A stretch of DNA of 41,216 nt from the NCBI RefSeq assembly GCF_022884085.1, contig NZ_JAGGCS010000002.1, forward strand, positions 566,606 through 607,821, in the 5' to 3' direction. Below are positions 15,501-22,904 of the stretch, piece by piece (positions within the stretch are counted from its first letter, which is position 1; each line of letters opens with the position of its first letter). Made by a program: the position numbers and the translations under genes. Source of the stretch: Paenirhizobium cremeum (GTDB lineage: Bacteria; Pseudomonadota; Alphaproteobacteria; Rhizobiales; Rhizobiaceae). The notes under the pieces were generated by a model that did not search any database, was not told the origin of the DNA, and saw only the letters and a list, made by a program, of their open reading frames with translations.

Positions 15501-16472
15501 ATGGAAATCAAGCAGCTCGAAGTCTTTCTTGCGGTCATGTCGGCGGGCAGCATCACTGCCGCGGCGCGCCTTCTGGACCGTTCGCAATCCCAGGTGACAC
15601 GGCTCGTCCAGGAACTGGAGGCTTCCGTCGGGTTTCCGCTCTTCGAACGGAACGGCCCGCGCATCACGCCGACGTCCAAGGCCATTGCCTTCCATGCCGA
15701 TGCGGAACGTTTCCTGACCGGCATCGGCCAGTTGCAGGAGCGGGCGAAGACGATTGCGTCCGCGGAGCTGGGGCCCATCGAGATTGCCGCGATCCCGGCT
15801 TTCGCGAGCGGCCTTCTTCCCCTGGCGCTGGCCGAGATGCCGGAAAGCCTGCTTCCCCGCAACATCCATCTGCGCAGCGTTTCGGCCGAGGCCGCGGTCC
15901 AGTCCGTCCTTGCCCGGACGGCTGATCTCTGTGTTGCGTCGCTGCCGGTCGAGCATCCCGGTCTCGAGGTGCATGGCCTCTTCCAGTCGCCTTGCGTGGC
16001 GGCGGTCGCGGTGGACGATCCTCTGGCCGCGAAGGCGACGATTTCCATGGATGATTTCGCCGATCGCTGCCTGATTACCATGGCGAATCCCTTCCGCCTG
16101 CGCCGCCGCGTCAACCATGCGCTCGAGGTTGCCGCTGTCCGGCCGTCGCGCATCGTGGACACCAATGCCGCGCTCAATGCGTTGCAGCTCGCGGCGACAG
16201 GCTTCGGCATCGCGATCGTCGAGCCTGCGACCGCCTACGGCGTCGAGCTGAAGAATGTCGAAATTCGCCCCCTGGACATGAATGTCCCGTTTCTCTGGGG
16301 GATTTTCTCGGCGGCCTCCAGGCCGCTTCCGGATGGTGTCCTAGAACTCATCCAGTTGATTATCAGGATTTCAGCCGCCCGCATGCCCGGTTTTATCGCG
16401 CATGATCCGGGTCATATCGAACGCGTTGCCGATGCCACGTTCGGCGCCGGCCAACAGGCACAGGAGCATTGA
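15501..16472 (+). CDS. LysR-family regulator 2
   Basis: A 323-residue LysR-type regulator. The DNA-binding domain is at about 1-58 (KQLEVFLAVMSAGSITAAAR then SQSQVTRLVQELE), followed by an effector domain closely matching regulator 1 and about 15 extra C-terminal residues. ATG 15501 begins in family register; ATG 15471 would add ten residues. A consensus -35-like TTGACA is at 15458-15463, but the -10 is unclear. CATTATG occurs twice upstream (15440 and 15486). The stop lies 2 nt before the chosen start of the next monooxygenase, so regulator and enzyme are probably on one transcript. Confidence 0.9.
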   Translation: MEIKQLEVFLAVMSAGSITAAARLLDRSQSQVTRLVQELEASVGFPLFERNGPRITPTSKAIAFHADAERFLTGIGQLQERAKTIASAELGPIEIAAIPAFASGLLPLALAEMPESLLPRNIHLRSVSAEAAVQSVLARTADLCVASLPVEHPGLEVHGLFQSPCVAAVAVDDPLAAKATISMDDFADRCLITMANPFRLRRRVNHALEVAAVRPSRIVDTNAALNALQLAATGFGIAIVEPATAYGVELKNVEIRPLDMNVPFLWGIFSAASRPLPDGVLELIQLIIRISAARMPGFIAHDPGHIERVADATFGAGQQAQEH

Positions 16473-16474
16473 TC

Positions 16475-17959
16475 TTGAACGTCCAAGCCAAGCAGCCGGC
16501 GACGGGTCTCGCAGGTCTCGAAAGCAGACTCGCCGACGACCTTTCGCTCCTCGAGCTTCCTCCCAAGGAGTGGGTGCCGGCGACCGAATACGATGGCAAG
16601 CGTGTCTATGACGCCGTCGTCATCGGCGCCGGCATGTGCGGGCTGGTGGCGACCGCATCGCTGAAGATGCTCGGTATCCACAACGTCGTCTGCCTGGATC
16701 GGGCTCCGCAGGGGCTCGAAGGGCCATGGGTCACGTTTGCGCGCATGGAGACGTTGCGCTCGCCAAAGCAACTGACGGGCCCGGCCCTCGGCCTGCCGTC
16801 GCTGACTTTCCGCGCCTGGTATGTGGCGCAGTTCGGCGCGGAGGCCTGGGAAGCGCTTGGCAAGATCCCGAAAGAACAATGGATGGATTACCTGGTCTGG
16901 TATCGCAGGGTGCTCGATCTCCCCGTTCGAAACCGCATCGCCGTCACCGGCATGGCGCCGGTCAACGACGACCTGATCGCCCTCGATGCCACCAACCTGT
17001 CCGATGGAGAGAATGAGCGGATATACGCCCGGCATGTCGTCCTTGCGACCGGCCGCGACGGTCTCGGCGGTGGCTACGTGCCGGACTTCGCAAACGGTGT
17101 GGACCGCAAGTTCTGGGCGCATTCGGCCGACGCCATCGACTTTGAGGCACTGAAGGGAAAGCGCGTCGCCGTGATCGGTGCCGGCGCTTCGGCCATGGAC
17201 AATGCCGCGACGGCTCTCGAAGCAGGGGCCGCCGGTGTCGACATGATTATCCGCCGCAAGGAGATGCCGCGCGTCAACAAGTTCACCGGCATTTCAAGCC
17301 AGGGCGTTGTCCACGGCTTTGCAGGCTTGAGCGACGACTGGAAGTGGAAGTTCTTGGACTATGTGCTGGGCGCCCAGACGCCGCCGCCGCGGGACTCCAC
17401 GCTGCGGGTCTCGCGCCATCCCAACGGCCGTTTCTTCCTGGCGACGGGGGTGCGCGGTCTGCATGAGAAGGGCGGCCGGGTGGTCGTCGAGACCAGCCGC
17501 GGGGACCTGGAATACGACTTCGTGATCTTCGCGACCGGTTTCCGTGTGGACCTTAATGCGCGGCCGGAGCTTCACCATTTCGCACCCTTCATCCAATTCT
17601 GGCAGGACACATACGTTCCCGCAGAGGGCATGGAAAACGGCGAACTCGCGACGTCGCCCTATCTCGGTCCCGATTTCGAGTTTCTTGAAAAGGTTCCCGG
17701 AAGCTGCCCGTCGCTGCGTCTCGTTCATTGCTTCAACTATCCGGCCTCGCTCAGCCACGGCAAGCTGTCGGGCGATATCCCGGCCGTCAGCGACGGCGGA
17801 CGCCGGCTGGCGCGCGGCATCGCCCGCAGCCTCTTCGTTGCGGACCGCGAAACCCATTTCACCAATCTCGTGGCCTACGAGACGCCGGAACTGGTCGGCG
17901 ACGAGTGGACCGATTCCGCCTCGATGCTCGACGATCTCGCAAAGGGTGCAGCGGAATGA
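16475..17959 (+). CDS. FAD/NAD(P)-dependent monooxygenase (FMO-like), paralogue 2
   Basis: A 494-residue flavoprotein collinear with the enzyme at 5567-7048; 46 of 70 residues are identical over positions 81-150 of each. The FAD motif is VIGAGMCG (49-56). The NADPH motif VIGAGASAMD is preceded by KFWAHSADAIDF, a better preserved FMO-type F-x6-H-S region than in paralogue 1. DFVIFATGF is the later ATG motif. The likely reaction is NAD(P)H-dependent N- or S-oxygenation, or Baeyer-Villiger oxidation, of the imported compound. TTG 16475 is preferred over TTG 16469 because AGGAG (16462-16466) is 8 nt away. It precedes peptide-type permease genes. Confidence 0.87.
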   Translation: MNVQAKQPATGLAGLESRLADDLSLLELPPKEWVPATEYDGKRVYDAVVIGAGMCGLVATASLKMLGIHNVVCLDRAPQGLEGPWVTFARMETLRSPKQLTGPALGLPSLTFRAWYVAQFGAEAWEALGKIPKEQWMDYLVWYRRVLDLPVRNRIAVTGMAPVNDDLIALDATNLSDGENERIYARHVVLATGRDGLGGGYVPDFANGVDRKFWAHSADAIDFEALKGKRVAVIGAGASAMDNAATALEAGAAGVDMIIRRKEMPRVNKFTGISSQGVVHGFAGLSDDWKWKFLDYVLGAQTPPPRDSTLRVSRHPNGRFFLATGVRGLHEKGGRVVVETSRGDLEYDFVIFATGFRVDLNARPELHHFAPFIQFWQDTYVPAEGMENGELATSPYLGPDFEFLEKVPGSCPSLRLVHCFNYPASLSHGKLSGDIPAVSDGGRRLARGIARSLFVADRETHFTNLVAYETPELVGDEWTDSASMLDDLAKGAAE

Positions 17960-17997
17960 GAGACACGGTTCCTAGCGCTGCGGGGCCTTGCCCATGA
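17956..17997 (+). CDS. 13-residue mini-ORF linking monooxygenase and permease genes
   Basis: The ATG at 17956 overlaps the monooxygenase stop (ATGA). The frame reads MRDTVPSAAGPCP and its TGA at 17995-17997 overlaps the permease ATG at 17994 (again ATGA). It therefore bridges a 34-nt gap by a double stop-start overlap. Ribosomes could pass from one gene to the next through it. Chance cannot be excluded and the ribosome site is weak. Confidence 0.3.
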   Translation: MRDTVPSAAGPCP

Positions 17998-18911
17998 ACC
18001 GCTACCTGGCAATCAAGCTCGGAGAAGCGCTGCTCGCCATATGGGGGGGGGTGACCATCGTATTCTTCGTCAGCCGCGTGCTGGGCGACCCCGCGGTGCT
18101 GCTGCTTCCGGTCGGAGCCGACCAGCAGGAGATCGACGCCCTGCGGGTCTCCCTCGGTCTCGACCGGCCGATCCTCGAACAATACGCCCTGTCCATGTTC
18201 GCGATGTTGCGCGGAGACTTTGGCATCTCCTTCCAGCATAGCCGTCCCGCCATGGACGTCGTTCTCGAACGCATGCCGGCGACCGTCGAGCTTGCCGGGA
18301 CCGCATTGCTGTTCGGCACGCTGATCGGCGCCGCCGCCGGCGCGGTAGCCGCCCTAAGGCGCGGCACCATCTCCGAATTCATCGTGATGATTGCAGCCCT
18401 GCTGGGGCAGGCGACGCCCGTCTTCTGGCTCGGCATCATGCTGATCCTCGTCTTCTCGGTTGATCTCGGCTGGCTGCCGACCGGCGGCTCGGGCACGATC
18501 GCCCATCTCATCCTGCCAGGGCTGACGCTTGCGGTGTTCGTCTCCGCCTCCATTGCCCGGCTTTTGCGGTCGTCGTTGCTCGATATCATGCGCGAGGACT
18601 ACGTCCGTACCGCCCGCGCCAAGGGCCTCATGCCGCGCACGGTATTTTTCTGGCATATCGCGCGGAACGCGCTGATCCCTGTTGTCACGATGATCGGTAT
18701 CATCGCCGGCGAGCTGCTCGGCGGTTCGGTGGTCATCGAGACGGTGTTCGCCTGGCCGGGTGTGGGGCGCATCATCATGCAGGCGATCCAGGCCCAGGAT
18801 TTCCCGGTCATCCAGGCGGGCGTCGCTCTCGTCGCCGCCATCTTCATCCTCATCAATCTGCTGGTCGACCTGCTCTACGGCGTGCTCGATCCGCGCATCA
18901 GCCGGCAATAA
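17994..18911 (+). CDS. Peptide-type ABC transporter permease, DppB-like
   Basis: A 305-residue inner-membrane permease of the dipeptide/oligopeptide/nickel family. The N-terminal membrane segment (LLAIWGGVTIVFFVSRVLGDP) leads to the family's periplasmic part, and the coupling loop is DYVRTARAKGLMPRTVFFWHIARNALIPV, the signature of DppB-type permeases. ATG 17994 is preferred over TTG 17988. A run of nine G (18043-18051) near codons 17-20 is an unusual slippage-prone tract. It pairs with the DppC-like permease that follows. Confidence 0.93.
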   Translation: MNRYLAIKLGEALLAIWGGVTIVFFVSRVLGDPAVLLLPVGADQQEIDALRVSLGLDRPILEQYALSMFAMLRGDFGISFQHSRPAMDVVLERMPATVELAGTALLFGTLIGAAAGAVAALRRGTISEFIVMIAALLGQATPVFWLGIMLILVFSVDLGWLPTGGSGTIAHLILPGLTLAVFVSASIARLLRSSLLDIMREDYVRTARAKGLMPRTVFFWHIARNALIPVVTMIGIIAGELLGGSVVIETVFAWPGVGRIIMQAIQAQDFPVIQAGVALVAAIFILINLLVDLLYGVLDPRISRQ

Positions 18912-18922
18912 GGGGGCTGTCC

Positions 18923-19780
18923 ATGAAGTCCTTCTTCCTCGCCCTCCTGAAAAGCCGCGCCGGACTGTTCGGCTTCGTACTCGTCGTCGTCTTCGTTCTG
19001 GCCGCGCTGTTTGCGCCCTATCTCGGCCTGCCGGTCCCGACGCGCTCCAACCTCGTCACCCGCATGGCGCCACCCACCTGGACGGGGCTTTTTTCGCCGG
19101 GCGCCCATCCGTTCGGCACCGACGAACTCGGCCGCGACATCCTCTCGCGCATCGTCTACGGGAGCCGGGTGACGCTGACGATCGCCACGGCCGCTGTCGT
19201 TCTCGGCGGCATCGTCGGCACGCTTCTCGGCATCGTCGCCGGCTATTATCGCGGCATGGTCGATCGGGTGCTGATGCGCATCGTCGATATCCAGCTCGCC
19301 CTGCCTCTCATGCTGCTCGCGCTTCTGGTGATCGCGGCGCTGGGACCATCCACCACCAACCTTGTCGTCGTGCTCGCGCTGACGAGCTGGCTGCGCTACG
19401 CGCGCATCATCCGCGGCCAGGTTCTGGCGCTCAGAGAGAGGGAATTCATCCTTTCCGCGCATGCGATCGGGGCCGGGACCTGGCGCATCATGATTAAGCA
19501 TCTCCTGCCGAACGTCCTGACGCCGGCGCTTGTGGTCGCGACGCTGGAGCTTGCCCGCATCATCATCATGGATGCGGCGCTCTCCTTTCTCGGCCTCGGT
19601 GTCCAGCCGCCGAACCCAAGCTGGGGCCGCATGCTGGCCGATGGCCGCGTCTACATCTCGACGGCCTGGTGGATCGTCACCTTTCCGGGCCTGGCGATCC
19701 TTTTGACCGTGCTGAGCGTCAACCTCCTGGGAGATTGGCTGCGTGACTATTTCGATCCGAAATTGAGGACCATGCGATGA
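18923..19780 (+). CDS. Peptide-type ABC transporter permease, DppC-like
   Basis: A 285-residue permease, partner of the DppB-like protein. The N-terminal membrane segment (GLFGFVLVVVFVLAALFAPYLGL) is followed by the family hallmark HPFGTDELGRDILSRIVYG. The coupling loop is EFILSAHAIGAGTWRIMIKHLLPN. A good ribosome site (AGGGGG) precedes the ATG at 18923. Its stop overlaps the ATG of the M24 gene (ATGA), so a transporter and an enzyme gene are directly coupled. Confidence 0.93.
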   Translation: MKSFFLALLKSRAGLFGFVLVVVFVLAALFAPYLGLPVPTRSNLVTRMAPPTWTGLFSPGAHPFGTDELGRDILSRIVYGSRVTLTIATAAVVLGGIVGTLLGIVAGYYRGMVDRVLMRIVDIQLALPLMLLALLVIAALGPSTTNLVVVLALTSWLRYARIIRGQVLALREREFILSAHAIGAGTWRIMIKHLLPNVLTPALVVATLELARIIIMDAALSFLGLGVQPPNPSWGRMLADGRVYISTAWWIVTFPGLAILLTVLSVNLLGDWLRDYFDPKLRTMR

Positions 19781-20967
19781 ACAAGATATTCCCATCCAGC
19801 CTGCCGCCCCGCGTCGGACGCCTCAATGCGGGCATGGCGAAGCAGGACGTCGATGTCATCGTGTCCTTCAAGCCGGAGAACAGCTTCTATTTCACCGGCT
19901 TCAACCCGATCATCTATTCGCATCCGGTGATCGCCATCCTTGCGCGCGACCGAGACCCGATCATGCTTGTGCATGCGCTGCGCGACGATCATGGCCGGGC
20001 GAGCGCCTGGGTGCCTGACATCCGCCTCTACGGCGCATGGTCCACCAAGGTGACAATGGGGCCGAACTGGCAGGATGCGCTCGCCTCCATTCTCGGCGAT
20101 CTGGGCGTTGCCGCGAAGACTGTCGGGATCGAGGAGGAGTTTATTTCGATCCAGCGGCTCGCTCAGCTTCGCAAGGCCCTGCCGGACGCGACGTTCACCG
20201 ATGTCAGCCCTCTCATAGACCATTGCCGGCTTATCAAGGACCCCGACGAGATCGCACAGGCGCGCATCGCCGCGAAGATCGCCGACCTTGGCATGGATAC
20301 GGCGGTCGAGACGCTGGCGGCAGGCGGAACGGAGCGGGACGTCGCGATCGCCTCGATGCATGCGATGAACAGGTTCTGGGCGGAAAACTATCCCGATGTG
20401 GAAGTCTGCGATTTCGGCTCCCTGGAGGGCGGCGCTCAGAACGGCCTCTGGACCTGGGTACTCTCCGGCCCGCGCATGTTCTTCAATTGCGACAACCCCA
20501 CCCAGCGCAAGCCGCAGCGAGGCGAAGCTGTCTCAGTCCTTATCTGGACGATCGCCAACGGCGTCCATGCGGAAAACGAGCGGACCGTGGCCATGGGACC
20601 GCTGCCGGAGGTCAACCGTCGGGCGCTCGACGCCATCCTCGAAATCCGCGAGGATGTTGACGCGATCATCAGGCCCGGCGTCCCCTACAGAGATCTGTTC
20701 GAGAAAACCCGCGAAGGCCTGACGAAACGCGGCTACGGCGCCAATATTCCCGGCCGCATCGGTCACGGCATCGGGCTCGGCGCCCACGAGCACTCATCGC
20801 TCGACGCCAATTCGTCGTTGGTGCTGGAGCCGGGCATGATCTTCACCTTCGAGCCCAATATCCGTGTGCCCGGCATTTGCGCCACGCAGATTTCCGACAC
20901 GGTACTCATAACCGAGACCGGCCGTGAATACCTGACCCGCTCCGCCGGCGGTTACCTGGAGGTCTGA
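19777..20967 (+). CDS. M24/creatinase-fold hydrolase lacking the usual metal ligands
   Basis: A 396-residue pita-bread-fold protein (Xaa-Pro aminopeptidase/creatinase/ectoine hydrolase family). An N-terminal domain of about 150 residues precedes the catalytic fold. Aminopeptidase P needs Asp, Asp, His, Glu and Glu as metal ligands. Here the first Asp is Leu255, the second is Glu266, His330 (GHGIGLG) and Glu359 (FEP) remain, and the last Glu is Ser373 (QISDTVLITE). The segment WTW-x2-SG and ENERT resemble metal-free creatinase, as recalled from memory. A C-N hydrolase acting without metal is therefore likelier than a true aminopeptidase. It is inserted between the permease and ATPase genes. 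Confidence 0.82.
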   Translation: MNKIFPSSLPPRVGRLNAGMAKQDVDVIVSFKPENSFYFTGFNPIIYSHPVIAILARDRDPIMLVHALRDDHGRASAWVPDIRLYGAWSTKVTMGPNWQDALASILGDLGVAAKTVGIEEEFISIQRLAQLRKALPDATFTDVSPLIDHCRLIKDPDEIAQARIAAKIADLGMDTAVETLAAGGTERDVAIASMHAMNRFWAENYPDVEVCDFGSLEGGAQNGLWTWVLSGPRMFFNCDNPTQRKPQRGEAVSVLIWTIANGVHAENERTVAMGPLPEVNRRALDAILEIREDVDAIIRPGVPYRDLFEKTREGLTKRGYGANIPGRIGHGIGLGAHEHSSLDANSSLVLEPGMIFTFEPNIRVPGICATQISDTVLITETGREYLTRSAGGYLEV

Positions 20968-20974
20968 GCGTTCC

Positions 20975-21985
20975 ATGGCTCCGCTGCTCGAAGTCCGCAA
21001 TCTTACTGTCGCGTTCGATACGCCATCCGGCACGGTGCATGCCGTCAACGATGTGTCCTACACACTTGAGGAGGGCGAGACCCTCGGCATTGTCGGCGAA
21101 TCCGGTTCCGGCAAAAGCGTGCATGCGCTTTCGATGGTCGGTCTGATTGCGACGCCACCGGGCCGTATCGTCCGCGGCGAGGTGATCTTCAACGGTCGCG
21201 ATCTGCTGAAACTCTCGCAACGCGAACTTTTCGACTTGCGCGGCAAGGAGATCGGCTTCGTCTTCCAGGACCCGATGACCTCGCTCAATCCGGTGCTGAC
21301 GATCGAGCGGCAGATCGCCGAGCCGCTGCGCCGGCACTTCGGCATATCGACGAGCCAGGCGCGGACGCGGGTGATCGAACTTCTCGAACTGGTCGGCATT
21401 CCCGATGCCGCCCGCCGTGCCCGACAGTATCCGCACGAATTCTCGGGCGGCATGCGCCAGCGGGTGATGATCGCCATCGGTATTTCCTGCAACCCGAAGC
21501 TCCTGATCGCCGACGAGGCGACGACGGCTCTCGACGTCACAGTCCAGGCGCAGATCCTCGATCTCGTCCGCGAGCTGAAACGCAAGACCGGCACGACCGT
21601 CATCTGGATCACCCATGACATGGGCGTGGTCGCCGGACTGGCCGATACCGTGCAGGTCATGTACGGCGGCCGCATCATGGAGCGCGGCCCGGTTCGCTCC
21701 GTTTTCCACGATCCGCGCAGTGCCTACACCTGGGGCCTGTTGAAATCGCTTCCACATGGCGGCCGGCGCGGTGTCAACCGACTCTATCAGATTCCGGGCA
21801 ATCCACCCGATCTGACGAAGGAACCGGTCGGCGATCCCTTCGCGCCGCGCAATCCCTTCGCCACGGAGCGATGCAAATCGGAAACGCCGCCGCTGGTCGA
21901 TGCTGCCGACAGCACTCCCGGCCACCGGGTGGCGGCATGGTACGACCTGCGTGCCGAGCTGGCGCGCATGGAGGCGCAGGCATGA
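20975..21985 (+). CDS. Peptide-type ABC transporter ATP-binding protein, DppD-like
   Basis: A 336-residue ATPase. It has Walker A GESGSGKS (41-48), Q-loop [13 protein letters not shown], signature [11 protein letters not shown], Walker [13 protein letters not shown] and H-loop ITHDMG. The C-terminal extension with the oligopeptide-transporter region (IPGNPPDL, and cysteine-poor here) fits the DppD/OppD subfamily. Only 7 nt separate it from the M24 gene, and its stop overlaps the DppF-like start (ATGA). Confidence 0.93.
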   Translation: MAPLLEVRNLTVAFDTPSGTVHAVNDVSYTLEEGETLGIVGESGSGKSVHALSMVGLIATPPGRIVRGEVIFNGRDLLKLSQRELFDLRGKEIGFVFQDPMTSLNPVLTIERQIAEPLRRHFGISTSQARTRVIELLELVGIPDAARRARQYPHEFSGGMRQRVMIAIGISCNPKLLIADEATTALDVTVQAQILDLVRELKRKTGTTVIWITHDMGVVAGLADTVQVMYGGRIMERGPVRSVFHDPRSAYTWGLLKSLPHGGRRGVNRLYQIPGNPPDLTKEPVGDPFAPRNPFATERCKSETPPLVDAADSTPGHRVAAWYDLRAELARMEAQA

Positions 21986-22899
21986 CCGAGCATCACGCGC
22001 CCGCTCTCGTTTCCGTCAACCAGCTCTGCAAGGCCTATGGTGGCAGAGGGGGAATGTTTGGGTCTTCGACAGTTGCGTTCAAGGCGGTCAACAATGTCAG
22101 CTTCGACATTGCGGCCGGCGAGACGCTCGGTCTCGTCGGCGAATCCGGCTCGGGCAAGAGCACGACCGGGCGGGTGCTGCTTCAGCTCGAGGCACCGACG
22201 AGCGGCGACATCCTGTTCAGGAACAAGAACATCACCGGTCTTTCCAAGGCTATGCTCAAGCCCTACCGGCGCGACATGCAGATCATCTTCCAGGACCCTT
22301 ACGCCTCGCTCAATCCGCGCATGACGGTCGGTGAATTCGTCGCCGAACCGCTCGATGTGCACGGGCTTGCCGGCGCGCGGTCGGAGCGGCAGGACCGGGT
22401 CGCCTCGCTCTTCAGGAAGGTCGGCCTCGACCCCTCGTTCATGAAGCGCTATCCGCACGAGTTTTCCGGCGGGCAGAGGCAGCGCGTCAATATCGCCCGG
22501 GCAATTGCACTCAATCCGGCCTTTATCGTCGCGGACGAGCCGATCACTGCGCTCGACGTGTCAATCCAGGCGCAGATCGTCAACCTGTTCCAGGATCTGC
22601 AGGACGAGCTGGGGCTGACCTACCTCTTCATCGCGCATGACCTGTCGATGATCCGCTACCTCTGCCATCGGGTCGCGGTCATGCTCCGCGGCCGTATCGT
22701 CGAAATCGGCCCCTGCGACGCGATCTTCGAGAATCCGCAGCATCCCTATACGAAGGCGCTTCTTTCGGCGATCCCGGTTCCCGACCCGGATATCGAGCGC
22801 AACCGCCGGCCCGTCGCTTTCGATGTCAATGCCAACCTGCCGCCTGAGGATGCCTCGCTACAGGCGGTCGGGAATCGGCACTTCGTTTTGAGAGGCTAG
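21982..22899 (+). CDS. Peptide-type ABC transporter ATP-binding protein, DppF-like
   Basis: A 305-residue ATPase. It has Walker A GESGSGKS (53-60), Q-loop [16 protein letters not shown], signature [13 protein letters not shown], Walker [15 protein letters not shown] and H-loop IAHDLS. The frame is open upstream, but the ATG at 21982 overlaps the DppD-like stop and gives the normal DppF N-terminus. It completes the importer; the matching binding protein is at 27866-29368, at the far end of the same operon. Confidence 0.93.
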   Translation: MTEHHAPALVSVNQLCKAYGGRGGMFGSSTVAFKAVNNVSFDIAAGETLGLVGESGSGKSTTGRVLLQLEAPTSGDILFRNKNITGLSKAMLKPYRRDMQIIFQDPYASLNPRMTVGEFVAEPLDVHGLAGARSERQDRVASLFRKVGLDPSFMKRYPHEFSGGQRQRVNIARAIALNPAFIVADEPITALDVSIQAQIVNLFQDLQDELGLTYLFIAHDLSMIRYLCHRVAVMLRGRIVEIGPCDAIFENPQHPYTKALLSAIPVPDPDIERNRRPVAFDVNANLPPEDASLQAVGNRHFVLRG

Positions 22900-22904
22900 G
22901 CGCA

